Shown: positions 12,542 through 25,500 of the stretch, one piece after another
Position numbering within the stretch: the first letter of the stretch is position 1
Layout of the letters: the number at the start of each line of letters is the position of its first letter
Assembly (NCBI GenBank): GCA_037447655.1
Contig: JBBHKE010000387.1
Span: 64,001 to 128,000 of the forward strand
DNA from: Zygnema cylindricum
Taxonomy: Eukaryota; Streptophyta; Zygnematophyceae; Zygnematales; Zygnemataceae
Direction: 5' to 3'
DNA length: 64,000 nt
Translations under genes and position numbers: made by a program
The notes under the pieces: model-generated
Seen by the model: the letters and a program-made list of their open reading frames with translations, nothing else
Told to the model about the DNA's origin: nothing
Database searches by the model: none

Positions 12542-12699
12542 AAAAGTTTTAGTAAGTCAAAATGATCGTCGATTAGAAAAATGATGCGAGAAAGAAGATC
12601 GCAATCATATATTACATTCTCCATGGATTCTATAGCTTCTAGGGCTTCCATGGCTTGAAAAGAGAAGAAAGAAGACAAGAAAAAAAAGATATGCAATAG

Positions 12700-13027
12700 T
12701 GAAGGAGAGTATAAAAGAAAGAAGAGAGGGAAGGGGAGAGAGAGAGAGAGGGAACGGGAGAGGGAGATGGAGAGGGAGGAGAGAAAGAGGGAGATAAGCA
12801 ACATGAGAGGAAGAGGGGATTGGAGAACAATGGGAGAGGGGGAGAGGGGGAGGGGAGGAGAGTGGGATATTTATTACGGCTAAGCAATATAATGGGGGAG
12901 GAGAAAAAACATAAGGGGAGAAGAAGGGAGAAGAAAAGAGGAGAGCGACAGAAAGAGTAGACAATTTGGACATGGGAGAGGAGATTTAAAAGAGGGCGGG
13001 AGGGAGGGAGGGAGGGAGGGAGGGATG
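12700..13027. repeat. GA-rich low-complexity tract with (GGGA)n
   Basis: Purine-rich imperfect repeats directly upstream of the F-box pseudogene start, ending in a clean GGGA array near 12998-13025. Long Ser/Leu/Pro frames on the other strand come from the repeat. Confidence 0.9.
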
Positions 13028-14764
13028 CAAAAATAACGGCAATTTTTGAAAAAGATAACCGAAAGCAATTTCGAATTCTGTTACGGAGATTTTGTTACAC
13101 GTGTTCCTTTTCAAGTGACCTGGATGTTGCTTTCCCCATTTGCTTAGGCAAAAGCGCTTTCCGTACGTCAGAAAAGCACACGTTATGATTGTGTAGAATC
13201 TGCAAAGGCTTCCATGACGTCACATAGTGACGCGTGGCACCTCGAATTAAAAATAACTTTGTGTTTCGCCGCGTAAAAAACAAAGTCGAAGTCAATATAA
13301 ACTGTTAACGGTACATCGCAATGTCGACGAGCTGATCTGAGATGTACGAACGAAATAATTATTGACTGACCAAACACTTGAATGGACGAAAAAATCTTGT
13401 CCACCAAAATACATACCTGCACACCAACAAATTTACTCCGCACACGAAGCTGCGAACCTCTTCACTCACCTTTTCACTCTCTTGTGATTGACGGTCAGCG
13501 TCGGCGTCGACCCCGCCGAATGTTTCAAACCTTTTTTTGGGTTTGGCTATAAGTATTTGTTTATAAATATTTAAATTTTTTGCTCAATCTATAGTTATTA
13601 TCACTACGTTTTGGAGAGGTCATCTTACAATACAGTAAACTTTGTTGGACTTGACCGCGCAGGTTTGAATCTTGCCAAACAGATTTTGTATAATACTAAA
13701 GAATGTTTGAACTACATTTTTCTTTGGATGGTGTGAAAGGATCTTTACAATAAATAAAATTGAGTGCAAATGCAAGCACCAGCATAAAAGATAAAACACA
13801 CACAAGAGAAAAATAACCCCAAAGAAGCCAATATATTCCACGGGGAACTTTTCTTACATAATTTCCTCACACCCTCAATAATACTCTCACTTCTTACTCT
13901 AACTCCTCAAGCTCTACTAAGCTATTAAGCTCGTTCCATTGCTCTAACTCCTTGATAAACTACAAGGAGGATCAACTCTAACTCAATTGATAACAACCTC
14001 TCTCTCACTACGCCTCAATATACTCCTTCAAACGTCACGTAACAATACCAACCAAACTGAACATTAAATACGCACTAAGCGCTACCAATGAAACTACACC
14101 AATGCGTAACACAACAAAGTACACGAAAGTACACTTCAAACATATTTAACTTGAAGACTTGACCGACACCAAACACAATCTCCAAAAGTATCACGCACGT
14201 AAAATGCGCACACCTCAAACAACAAACGTACAACGAATCACACAGGATCAAGTACGTAGTCACCTCGAAACATCATTGCTCTCCGTACACGCTCAAAGGA
14301 ACGTACGCGAACGTCAACCATAAACTCCACCACAAAGTGAAACGACATCGGCCGTACAAATGTACGCCGCAAACTAAAGGACAAAACTCCACATTGAACC
14401 GAAATAGAATCGTGCGTCGCAAAGCGAAACATCATCAATTCTCGCGGACGCCCGATTCACTCAAATGAAACCTCAAGACCTCAAACGAACCAACAAGTAC
14501 CTAAGTACGAATTAACCAATCAGACGCGGCGCGCGAAACACGCGCCGGCAACGTACTACGATAGAGCACTACCTTAGAACAAAGACCACTACGATCACTA
14601 TGACACAAAACCGTACAGTGACCGGGACCCTCCGCACATACACTTCACGTAAGACAAGACACAAATAACTACGACACACAAAATCAACACTTAAACCAAG
14701 CGTATAATGATTGCAAATCTGCCATCCGACGCAATGACAAATCCCACAATGTAAAACCTAACAT
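13028..14764. other. No gene recognised
   Basis: Unique-looking AT-rich sequence without a supported ORF, exon pair or terminal repeats. Confidence 0.5.
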
Positions 14765-15046
14765 GGTGGAATTGCGGAAGACCGGAGGTACAAAGCATGG
14801 GTGAACTATACTGTATCGGTATTAGTGTTAATATTTTTTTCGCCGCTTAAAACATCTTTTCTCCGTACACACTTCTCCGATTTTCACATGGAGATCGCCA
14901 ATCAGAAGGTGAGAATCTTGGCTTTCAATCGCAGCCGTCAGATCCATAATTCGACATGTGTGTTCGAAGAAAAGATGTTTTAAGTGGCAAAAAAAACATC
15001 AACACTAATAGTGACACACAGTGTTAATGGGTGACCTAATTCCACA
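14765..15046. mobile_element. Foldback MITE-like element
   Basis: About 280 bp with long imperfect inverted arms: GTGGAATT outer ends and an inner arm of about 42 bp (14820-14862 against 14966-15011) around TTAAAACATCTTTTC / GAAAAGATGTTTTAA. No coding sequence. The target duplication was not resolved, so the superfamily is unknown. Confidence 0.6.
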
Positions 15047-15494
15047 CACTTGCAAAATCCTTCTGCGCCACTCTAATGCATATACCAAACAAACATGAAA
15101 TAAACAACAATTACGTAAACCAACTCACTACATTTCAAGGAGTTGCGTGGCTGCAAATTTTGACTACCATGGCTTCACAATTTGTATCTCCTATCTTTCA
15201 CTCTCCCCCTCTCCCTCCCTCTCCCTTTCCTTCTCTCGGACTCCTTATTTCCAACCTTTCCTTCTGTTTGCAAGGAAACATACAACCTCCATGAAACATG
15301 AGATTTTTCATCCACGTAATTTCTCTTTTGTCCAACGGCATTGAATATTTTTTGCTTCCACTCAAACCACTAATGACCCCCTCTCCCTCTCCCTCTCCCT
15401 CTCCCTCTCGTCCATTTGCTTCGTTGCTCCTATTGGGGAGGTATGATTCTGTCCTACATCATAAATATATAATAAATTACGGCATTGCTATAAT
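15047..15494. other. No gene; short CT-rich repeats
   Basis: Contains CCCTCT-type microsatellites at about 15193-15235 and 15378-15412 and nothing else recognisable. Confidence 0.6.
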
Positions 15495-16438
15495 GGGCAC
15501 TTTCCCATGAAACCGAAACTTTAATCTTGTAACTTTGTTTTTAGCGAAGATTCTCTGTACTACTTTCAGAGCATTCGTATGTAAAAAAATCAAATCGTTA
15601 CTTTAGATCGTGACAGATGTAGACGTGGGTGTAATTTGTGACGGTTTGTAGACGACTACAAAACTTGCAACAATTGATGACGTTTACAAAATAGCGACGT
15701 TTGTAGACGTCTAGCTACTTGTGACATTGTAGATGTTTAGGGTTTGTGACATTTTGACGTCACGCTCACTTACGATAGCGTCGACGTCACTGAATCTAAA
15801 ACATTCTGCCATGGTTTCCCGATTTTGTTTTATCATCCGTTCTCACTCTACTTGCCATCAAAATAAGCTAAAAGATAGCCAACATAAATATTTTTTAGAG
15901 ATCTTTCATTTGATACCTTTCTTGCCTATTTTCATTGCAAGAATTGTGAGATATACGCGTTAGTAGGAGAGGGAGAGAGAGAGAGGCGCTTTCACGGACT
16001 TCGCTTTTTGCGAAATGGCGTCTGTTGGTCGAGACCCCCTCCACGGTTACTGTACGGAAAAAAACCGCACGGAAAAAAGTCTCGCACAGGCTGGAAACGT
16101 GCAGTAGGTTTTTTTTTTGGTACTCTCGGCACAAAAATTGTGAAAAACCTCCATCGCGTGCGAAATCATATGCATATTCGCCCACGTCGTGGAACTTTGT
16201 TTAAAATCACCTCTTGAAGATGAGCCGGAAGGACGCAAAAGTGGGTCGAAACGCGCTAAACAACAAATTGCATCACGCTAGACGACAAACTACAGTACAG
16301 TTAAAGTTTCAAGGTAACGCAACGTGTACGGTGGTTATTTCAAGTTTTTGGTACGGCTACATATTTTCTCGTTTTTTTCCAAGTCATAGAGGAAAACGAC
16401 AGAAAATAACTGTAACTTTAGCACATGGGAAAGTGCCC
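15495..16438. mobile_element. Harbinger-like MITE, family Hb-1, copy 1
   Basis: Terminal inverted repeats GGGCACTTTCCCATG and CATGGGAAAGTGCCC bound 944 bp. It matches the copy at 39323-40274 throughout. TAA follows the right end and TAAT precedes the left end. TAA duplications and GG-starting ends are the hallmark of PIF/Harbinger elements. No transposase is encoded, so it would depend on a partner element. Confidence 0.8.
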
Positions 16439-19400
16439 TAACTATATATGACCCATTACAAATAAGGACGTTGTTTGCGACACATTACTGCGACTACTGT
16501 TTTGATTGGCGGTGTTCAGTTTGTTGGGAGATTTCACTTATCCTTATTCTTTCGCATCAATTTGTTTTTGTTTCGCTCCTTAGGGCCTGATGTGCTTTGT
16601 TTTTCTGGAGCGTGATTACACAAAACCGCGACGAGAAGGATGATTTTAATCAGATTATGTTTGGATGTTAGGGAGTTGCGGTCATTTCAAGTTCCTTCAT
16701 AGATGCACTCAGGGTTTTTTTTGGGAGCCCACCCGCTGTAGTCCTTGCATCTTTTTATCATCAGCATGTTTTATGCGGCTTTACAACGAAGGCAAGCGTT
16801 TATCATCCTTTACTCTCCTGTTGGTGTTATGGACTGTCAGGCTTTCTGGAATTCTGATTGAAAGGTTAGATTTTATCGGTTTAGACCTATTTTAAATTCC
16901 AGGTAGGTAGTTTTCAAGTGCGATTTGCCAACATTGTTTTGTGCTTGTTGATTCTTTCTATGACGTCTGTCAGCTTGTTCTTCTCTAGTGTCAGTTTCTT
17001 TCCCACTACTTTTTGTTTTGGCTCTTCATTTCATAAATCCAATGTAAATGGATGGGTTCCCTAAAAACTCTTATAATAATGTCTCAATTTGTTTGGGTAT
17101 GAATAAGGTACGACGCGGGTCTTGAATTCTACTGTCATGTACAATTACTTGTGGCAAGCAAAAAATGAAGAACTGGACAATCCAAATGTTTTCCAATGTT
17201 TTCCATAAAACTTTGGTTGTTTAATTTCGGATGTCTTCGAGACTGGGCTTGGAAAAGAACGACTAAAATATCCCAGATTAACCTGCTTGCCAAATGTCAC
17301 CTTCCATTTAGACCAATGATAACATAGACTCCATTTTGCATCCCATACCCCTTCCCCACCTGTTTTTTTTTCGCGCTTATTGATTTCGATTCTGATTTTA
17401 TGAGTCAAACATATTGAGTATGGGTCAAACATATTGAGTATGAGTCAAACATAACCGCGAATTAGTCAAACATTGGAAGTTGTTTAACCAGTTATGAGTA
17501 ATGTGCAGAAATTTCCTTCGGTGAATAGTATGTGGTAGTTTCACATATTGTGTGATCTGCCTGTCAATACCACCTCACATACTCAAACAGCAATAATCAC
17601 ACATTTGAACAAATTACCACCGATACCAGACTATTCTCAGTATAACCCGCGGAAAAACCTCAAGTTTGTCGCCTTGCAACCCAATCACGTTTATCTCTTA
17701 AACCGATCAATCCTCATCTGCCCTTTATGGTGAATTGATTATTGAAACTAAATATAGTGATGAAGTTTATTGCGGATGATAGTGTCAAAACTGAGCTGAG
17801 GCAATGCACATCCAAAGGACAAAAAAAACAGAAAAAGGAAAACGGAAACTGATAAGAATCACCGAAACATACTTGCAAGTTTCAGCAAAATAATATGCAT
17901 GTGCTACAATGTTATAATACGCATGTGCTACAATGTTCTTAGGTTCTACCTTATGTTACAATTCTCTTGCACATATGTTACAATGTCCATTAGCACTGCC
18001 ATATGTTTCAACTTTCTTGCACTAATACTGCTATGCGTTACAATCGTCTTGCATTAGTATGCCAATCTGTAGCAAATCCCTAAGCAAAAACAACATGATA
18101 GGCTTTGAGTATCATCTTCGAGGAACCAAAATGGATGGGGATAGAAAACGAGACTGATTCTTTCATGAAAAGGACACCTTGAAATTAGACAGACTCCACT
18201 TGCTTTAAACGGCAACAACTATCAGAAATGTTCCATCACCATTGGTACTCAGACACTCTAAAACAGACTTCGTCGGAACAGAAAAAATTACCTCTCTACC
18301 TACCTTAACAAGAAAACAACCGAGACTTGTTACAATTTATCCCATGTGTTGACTTTTCGCTCCAGTGTAATACTTATGGATTGGTATATTCCCATGCTCG
18401 ACACTGTACAAAAGTGGATCCTTCAAAGTAGTCGTGATTCATGCTTAAACTAAATGTCTACCTGACGATCTTATTCCTTCAACATTTCCAGAATACAAGC
18501 AAGAGTGCTGGACATTACTAAGAATGAGAGGAAAAAAATGTTAAGACGAAGAACTCACGTGAAACAAGGAGGTTGCCGGCCAGCCACTCAAAAGTACTCA
18601 TATTTAGGAACCTGAAACCATTCACATTTCCCAAACAACTTTAACACAAAGAACAATAGAGAAAATGAAAACACTAGGAATAGTAACACAAACTTCCCAT
18701 AAAAAATTGACATCTTAAGCAATTTGTACAACACTTAACAAATATTGTACAGCTCAAAGTAAAATTAGCAAATATTGCACCTAGAGCTGCTTCATACACC
18801 CATCTTTCCATGGAGCAAGACATACATACATCGGCTAAATGAAGAGTGATAACTCTCTCAGGGAGGGTTTGAACGACAACAAGGTGCTAACTTCTTATTC
18901 GACTAGATAAATGGAACTACTCGGGAAAGACGCATAAAAAACGCTCAAAAAGTCTTTAGTTGAACCCCGAATAGAAGTGAACACTTCACACAAAAAAACC
19001 ACAAGTAAATAAGGAAGCACAGCTCCTCGCTGACAATTTACATATTTGTGAAACTATTACTTATAATCTTGTCGTGGTCATGGCTAAACCATTCTCTTCC
19101 TTCCATAAGAAACTACTCCTTGTTTTCCATGGCTGTAGTATGGCTTCTTTCATACTATAGCCTCATACAACCATCCTTGTGGCGATTGAATCACAAATGA
19201 CAACAAAAGAAAGCATAAATTTACATGTTACAACAACAGAAGGCACTCCTTAAGGTACTCAGAGCATAGTAATCATTTGCCTTGCCCTTGATATGAAATG
19301 TGAGCACACACACCAGCCAGTGCCATTTTGACGAAACAGGTTTCCAAGCTGCGGTTTCTTTCCAAACACCAATCAAATAGCAAGATCTCCAAGAATAGAG

Positions 19401-19618
19401 GCAACTAGAATTGAAGCCTAACCTGCTAGAAAAAGCTGAATGACTTCCATTCAAATTTTTATGTTGAATTGATTGGATGTGTACACACACATTTACGAAT
19501 ATTTTTACACCCAATTGACCAATTTCAGAAAACAAAACGGACTAAAATATTGAAACAGCAATAAGAACTCAGCATCGGTTTTGTTAAGGACAAATATGTC
19601 ATGTGAACATATACTCAC
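16439..19618. other. Long stretch without a recognised gene
   Basis: I see no supported exon chain. Small structures are three 20-bp units (GTCAAACATATTGAGTATG type) at about 17400-17455 and degenerate repeats around GCATGTGCTACAATGTT at 17885-18080. The part nearest 19.6 kb could be untranslated sequence of the neighbouring minus-strand exon. Confidence 0.4.
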
Positions 19619-19716
19619 TTTAATGTACAGACAGGTGTGCCAGAGCCCTCATCATACATCCGGAGGTCCCAACAAAAAAGTTTCGACAAGAATCCCTTCA
19701 CCAAATCAGTTGTAAC
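19619..19716 (-). CDS. Orphan exon candidate (minus strand)
   Basis: A 98-bp open segment has a clean acceptor (TTGACAG) before it and donor GTGAGT after it. It reads VTTDLVKGFLSKLFCWDL and continues to CTL. I do not recognise the protein. It lies about 700 bp downstream of SEN34 on the same strand and could be a 3' exon of that transcript or of a separate gene; no phase-compatible partner exon was settled. Confidence 0.3.
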
Positions 19717-20072
19717 CTGTCAAGAAGACCAGGATTCAGGTTTACAAAAATGACAACACACATGCTAATCAGGACAGGAGTCAGCTATGCTAGTTGCAGT
19801 GTTTAATATATTCCTGGAAAAATGTGCACAATTGGACATCTATCCAGCAATATCACATACGTTACATAAAACTCTTTGAACCACGGGTTTTAAGCACTCT
19901 TTTATCTTTCTGACACTGAAAACATTCAACACAGCAACTCTGACTGACACAGAAAACATAAAACTGTCCAGCAATCAACATAAAAACTTGTGCCATCTTG
20001 GATCACTACCCATGATTACGAACACCAGTTTTACATTCTTTAAAGGTTGAAAATTCAAGATTGGGAATTGCA

Positions 20073-20171
20073 TAGCCATAGCTTTTCTAACGGCAATGCA
20101 TATTGTGATCCACAACGATTTTAGCCATAGCTTTTCTAATGGCAATGCATATTGTGATCCCCAACGATTTT
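20073..20171. repeat. Two tandem copies of a 49-bp unit
   Basis: The unit beginning TAGCCATAGC occurs twice back to back with few differences, in the region downstream of SEN34. Confidence 0.85.
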
Positions 20172-20412
20172 ATTTGTTACACCATCTTGACATGGATAAT
20201 ACATCATGAAGTTGCACAAAAAAAAATTGCCAAGCCTCTTTTGACAACTGCATGAAACAAATTTTTGAGTCGCATAGTTTCTTGTGCAGTATAATTCCCT
20301 GCTCCACTGTGAATAACTGGACAACTAACTGTAAGTACCTGGGTGCTATGGCGTAAAAGAGTCCCACGAAAAGAGGAGCGCGGCTTATTTTGGACAATTG
20401 AAGACAACTTTG

Positions 20413-21519
20413 CTAGTTGTTGCAAAGTTTATCATCCTTTAGGTCTGGCTCCAGCTTCGTTGAATTGCCCCTCCTTTCACGTGGTGGTACTGCTCTGTCA
20501 GGCAATTGAGTACGGGCCTCAAATGGAACAAAATTCAAATCCGTGGCAATAGTTGTGTATACCACTTTCAACCCAAAACTCTGGTGTGAACCTTCATATA
20601 CGCCGCTGGAAACTGATGGACTAGCTGGCTCCTCACTCTCATCATCCTCAGTCGTTTTTACTGAGGCAATAACTAGACGCTTACGTGCAGAAAGGGCAAC
20701 CCTAGCAGCAGATAAAATACAAAGACCAGAAATTTTTTGGTGCCAATCCATCACTCTAACAGCAAACTGAGAATGAAATAAGGAAGGGTCCCCAGGATAT
20801 GCAAGAAAATCTGCTCCAAATTTGGTGCCATCAGTAACCCTATAACCTTTCGCGTGCAAATCCTGAACTACAATACACCGCAACTTTGTTAGTACTGTCT
20901 TAGGCTCTTTCCAAGGTAATGACAGCTTGGGACTACCTCCGACCAATGGAATCTCTATAAGTCCTTGACCAGAAGACGAAGAACTCTTCGCAAAGGTCTT
21001 GTTCAAAACTGTTATTTGTGAACCGCCTACATTTCCTCCTGCATTAAAAAAAGTTGATTTTAACTGCTTCGCTAAGCGACAATTCAACTCACTTTCCTCT
21101 TCTTTCCTTACTTCCGTTTCGACACAAGTAGCTCCCCTAAGGCTTGTACCGTGTTGACTTTCGTGCCCCTGATCTACCAACTGACTTGAAATAAGGTTTC
21201 TTGCTGGGTCAGAAAGGTGAACCTCTCTAACCTGGAAGGGCAGATTTGAAGCTGATTCTATTCGTGTAAGGGAAAGACAGCCCTTGGCCAGACACACACT
21301 GGTTTCTTCTACTGATAGAAGCAAAGGAAGGCCTCTCACAAGATTCTGTTGCCGGAATTCTGGTAGGGAACCTACAAAAGAACCAATAACTCCATGCTCT
21401 TCACGTAAATTCTTGGCATCGTCTGCATTCCAGACCATGGCTCTTCCTGCCGTCACGTGAGCTTCTATCGGTGGGAGAGGCTCAGTCAACAGCATAGTGT
21501 GGTCCAAGGAAGGTTCCAT
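20413..21519 (-). CDS. SEN34: tRNA-splicing endonuclease catalytic subunit Sen34
   Basis: This subunit cuts the 3' splice site of intron-containing pre-tRNAs as part of the nuclear SEN complex. The 368-residue product has the family's N-terminal domain (GRAMVWNADDAKNLREEHG, then GLPLLLSVEE) and, after a variable low-complexity linker, the C-terminal nuclease fold with KFGADFLAYPGDPSLFH. Counting from the ATG at 21519, the catalytic triad is Tyr241, His249 and Lys280; their +8 and +31 spacing equals that of human TSEN34 (Tyr247, His255, Lys286). The upstream frame has no further ATG, and an alternative ATG lies at 21495. A tail of about 85 residues follows the catalytic Lys and is longer than in the human protein. 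The coding part is intronless and intact, and it is divergent from AP-1 sigma. Confidence 0.93.
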   Translation of the reverse strand: MEPSLDHTMLLTEPLPPIEAHVTAGRAMVWNADDAKNLREEHGVIGSFVGSLPEFRQQNLVRGLPLLLSVEETSVCLAKGCLSLTRIESASNLPFQVREVHLSDPARNLISSQLVDQGHESQHGTSLRGATCVETEVRKEEESELNCRLAKQLKSTFFNAGGNVGGSQITVLNKTFAKSSSSSGQGLIEIPLVGGSPKLSLPWKEPKTVLTKLRCIVVQDLHAKGYRVTDGTKFGADFLAYPGDPSLFHSQFAVRVMDWHQKISGLCILSAARVALSARKRLVIASVKTTEDDESEEPASPSVSSGVYEGSHQSFGLKVVYTTIATDLNFVPFEARTQLPDRAVPPRERRGNSTKLEPDLKDDKLCNN

Positions 21520-22588
21520 CAGAGAGATTGAAGCAATACTAACATTGATGATAAAGACAATCAATTAGGGTTACCGCAAGGCGATTTGGTCAACAACAGT
21601 CCTTCCGAAAAGTATTTAGAACTCTAGAAAGGCAGTTGAATTTGTGGAGTATCGTACATTGTGGTACAGGATTACAGGACAAAAACTGTACTTTTTTGAG
21701 GTAAACACGAGAGTTGGGCCTTTGGCTACTGAATGCTTTCACATGCGGTTTCGGCAAGATGTCCCGTGATCTGTTATTGCTCCCTGTTAGGCTGTTACTC
21801 ATAAAACAAAGTGTTCACACTTTACTAGTAATGTAAATCACCGTCAAAATACACTACTCATAAACAGTGTTCGCACTGGGCTAATAAATTACAGTGCAGA
21901 ACGCACTTAAGAAACTGTAGCAAATTACAGTAAGGAAGCTTCGCACTCTGGATTTTCTACAAGAGTCGATACGTACGACAAATTGCTCGTACAAAGCTGA
22001 AAGTTCGCCCAAAGTACGAGCGTGTACGAATTTTACTGGCACAGTCCGTAAACACTGGTTTTATGTACCCTTTTGCCCGTTTGGCTACCATTTGGTGCAA
22101 ACTGCGAACCAAATTTAACAAAGCACATGAGCAGAATCCCCAACAGGCACAGCGAACATAGAACAGGTACATGGTGTAGGTGAAGGAACATTAAACAGAC
22201 TGCAGGGAGGCGCACACACCGACAAACTTTCAATTCAGTTGGAAGTTTGGAACGAACAGGTACAACTTCTCACATTAAAAAAGTACAAAATTGTACACAA
22301 TATTTACACATTCTGTACATAAATGTACTTTTATCTGATACTTTTCATTTAGGTTTATCAAATCACCTAGTTTCGAGCCCATTTCCTTCAAAAAACTTTG
22401 AGAGCCATTTGCATCAATATTTTGTTGAAATTCAAGTACGAGAAGTTACTGTTTACATTGCTACTTTGCAGATTCTGTTTTTTCCTTTTATTTTAATTTA
22501 AGGCATATTTTTTGTCTTATTGTGAGATTTTGGTAGATCATAAGCCTCCCTCAGGCCTATTAACATTAATTTTCGAAGAAGCGGAATC
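21520..22588. promoter_or_regulatory. Shared intergenic region between divergent SEN34 and AP-1 sigma
   Basis: About 1.07 kb separates the two start codons, so it must hold both promoters and 5' untranslated regions. No TATA box or transcription start could be assigned with confidence. AT-rich, no other gene seen. Confidence 0.5.
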
Positions 22589-25500
22589 ATGGTAAGCTGT
22601 CTGAATGGATTTTTTATTTTTTTTTGGTAGATGTTTGGTCATTTTCTGTAGGATGAATAGAAAATAGAAAACAGGCAAAGATCCGGAGAACGTCAGGAAA
22701 GCTTCAGGAAAAACGAAATTAGGTTTGCATTTTTTATGGTTCTATCCGTAAAGCCTTGCATTATTTTTAAAGCGATAACTTTGACCTAAAAATTTACTGC
22801 TCTTTGTTTAGTTTTCGAAATCGGAATTTTACAGCAATCTGTTGTTAATGAGTACGGAAATGTCGGTGATCTTGTTGTGGCGTTTTTCTAAAGGTATTTT
22901 AAACGATGTCTGTCAGATCATGAGAATCCTTATGCAACTAAATGTGCATTGCTTGATATCGGAAAAACAATGCGACTTTCATGACCTTACTTTTTGTTCG
23001 CACGAGCAGTGTTTTCAAACAAGCGGGTTTTAAAGCGACTTTTATGAAAATGATGGTTGCAGATACATTTTGTGTTGCTTATCAGTCGGCAAGGAAAAGT
23101 CAGATTGGCGAAATGGTACTCTGCATATACGCAGAAGGAGAGAAGTAAGGTAAGGAAGTTTTGCAAGTTATATCACAGCTGGTACATTGGAATTTAGCAA
23201 GGCATTTATCGTTCTTGTTGTCCTTTCAGACTACAGTAGTCATGAATAAATATCGACATCGAGAAACTCGGAAAATTGAATCCTTCAGTTCCATATGTTC
23301 AGAATATATACCTTTTCATGATTACTCTTTCATAGTATGTTTCTGTGTCAAAGATCAGTGAACGTGAGGAAACATTCGCTCCTCAATGTGTATCAAAGTT
23401 ACAAGCTCAATTTCAATTTGTACTGTCAAGAAAAGAGAATTTAATATCGAGCATTGAGTACCAGCATTGAGCCTTTCAATATTTAACTAGTCCTAATTAG
23501 CTTTAGCAAATCCTATTCTGGCATTTCCACTTTCCGGGATATTTCCGGGATATAAGTGTGGCGCTTACATTGGCAGCTCATTCATATTTCTGCTAATTTT
23601 TTTTGCTAATTTCAATTCACTGAATATTACTGTACTTTGGCTACCCCTATAATAGTGAAAGTCCTGACGCTCCTTTTTATTTGTCTCCCAGGCGATTAGG
23701 GAATTGAGTGGAACAATAATTTCCAGAGGTGCCAAGCTTTGTAATTTTGTGGAGTGGAGGGGTTTACGTGTGGTGTATAAAAGGTTAGTCTCCGTCTGAA
23801 TGTTGAGGGTTGTTTTGATCTTAGTGCAATTTTATTTTTAATATGACAATCAGCGATTTTGATATTTTGGTGGCCCGTGGATTAAGATGTGGTTATTACA
23901 ATATGGTGCTTACCACAATTGGCGTGGCTTTTCTCATCTTTTCATAACAGAAACTGAAGTTAAGGAAGTAGCTAATGGCCGGTGTTATTTTCTGACAAAC
24001 TTACCAACTTTGCCTTAGGAAACTATTGACTTTGTTGAAACACTGGGTAATGTTCTAAATATTTGTTGTGCCCGGACATTTTTTTTGTACTGTTCATAAA
24101 CATGAGTTGTTGTACGCATCAATATTGAAAAGGAAGAAACACAACATTTTATTCTGCTTTCAAAATTGGTTTTCCAGATCTTGGTTCAATCAGCAGTTTA
24201 CTGCTCTATAAATGAGTGAAGAACAGGTCATCGTAGTAATATGAAGGATCGTAACACTAAACACGTCAATCTCAAAACATTTTCAACTGTAGCTGTCAGT
24301 CCATATTGTCAGGTTCATTTTCTCTGGTAACAAAGCTTCCGTATATAGGGCACTCCCATTTCCTAAGAAGAGTGTTTTATTTCTAAGACTGTTATTCCTT
24401 GTTGGTTTTGTTGACACAGATATGCGAGCTTGTACTTTTGCATGTGCGTCGATCCAGAGGATAACGAGCTCGACACATTGGAGGTTATTCACCACTATGT
24501 TGAAATTCTTGATCGGTATTTTACCAATGTGCGACCTCTCACTCATGTTACTCTTTGCTGAGAATATGACGTTCATCGTAGTTGTCCTTTTTGGAAGGAA
24601 TGTAGTTAACTCAATGCGGGAAACTTATGTGTGGATGTGCATCAAGGTTTAACTCTTCTTGCTTTTCTTTTCTTTTCTTTTCCTTTCTTTGGTTGATCAT
24701 AGCTGTTGAAGAAATTGGAAGTTCAGCTGGTGGTATTGCTGCTCATTCCTGTCTTTAGTCTTTTTCACTTTTAGTTTGATTCTTTTTCTGATCCGCTTTC
24801 TCTTTGACGTGAACTATGGTAGCTGTCAATTGCAGAGCTGAGATGTTCTTATTATCGAGTTATGTTTCTGCTCGAGGAGAAAAAAAAAATCTGATTGGTC
24901 AAACTTTGGCCATTCAAATAGCTGGCATGCACTGTTTCTTCTGTCATGAAAAGGGTGAGAGGAAGGAATGGAGAGAGGGAGAGAGTGGATGGAGAAGTGG
25001 AGGGAGACACAGAGGGTGAAAAAGGGAGAGGCGGAGGGAAGGGGAGGGGAGAGAGAAAGTAGAAGAGGTAGATACACATAGAACAGCACAGGCAGGATTT
25101 AAGGGCGTTTGAGGGGATTTTTGCAGGTCTGTGAACTGGACCTGATATTCAATTTCCATAAGGTGGGGAAAATCTCGTCCAACTCAACTTCCAATCACTG
25201 ACCTTTCAGTCTTTCGATCTTCATTCTAGTCCAAAAACAATAGACTTTCAACCACTATTAGTATGGTTCATAGTATCAACCATGTCTGACAGTTGCGTTC
25301 TATATAGGTGTGTATAGTTTAGAACAGAGGTAGTTTTGGAACACCTTTCATCTTTTCAACTTACCATCTTTTCACCTTTTCATCTTTTCATCTTTCCATC
25401 CTTCCTTCATCTTTCCATCTTTCCATCTTCCCATCTTTTCAACTTTCCATCTTTCCCCTTTTCATCCTTTCATCTTTTCATGTTTTCGTCTTTCCGTCTT

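Larger units (their letters stand above)
10323..12651 (-). pseudogene. F-box/leucine-rich-repeat protein gene, split by a solo LTR
   Basis: An ATG at 12651 opens a reading frame with an F-box-like motif (CDLLSRIIFLIDDHFDLLKL) that stops matching at about 12546. If the LTR at 11646-12541 and one copy of its 5-bp target repeat are left out, the frame resumes at 11645 with the rest of the F-box and leucine-rich repeats (PSLTQLDLT, NLQNLAIGFF, HLLQDLTL, QLNFRNF) down to about 10323. F-box/LRR proteins are substrate receptors of SCF ubiquitin ligases in nucleus or cytosol. Beyond the LTR there is an in-frame TAA (after LTLVGK, near 11500) and the frame is lost again near 10953, so it is a pseudogene. 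Confidence in F-box/LRR is high, in the exact 3' limit low. Confidence 0.75.

Noticed and set aside
15733-15963. A 76-codon frame conserved at 15733 and 39561
   Set aside because: Both lie inside copies of the same Hb-1 MITE, so the conservation is that of the element; the frame has no transposase features.
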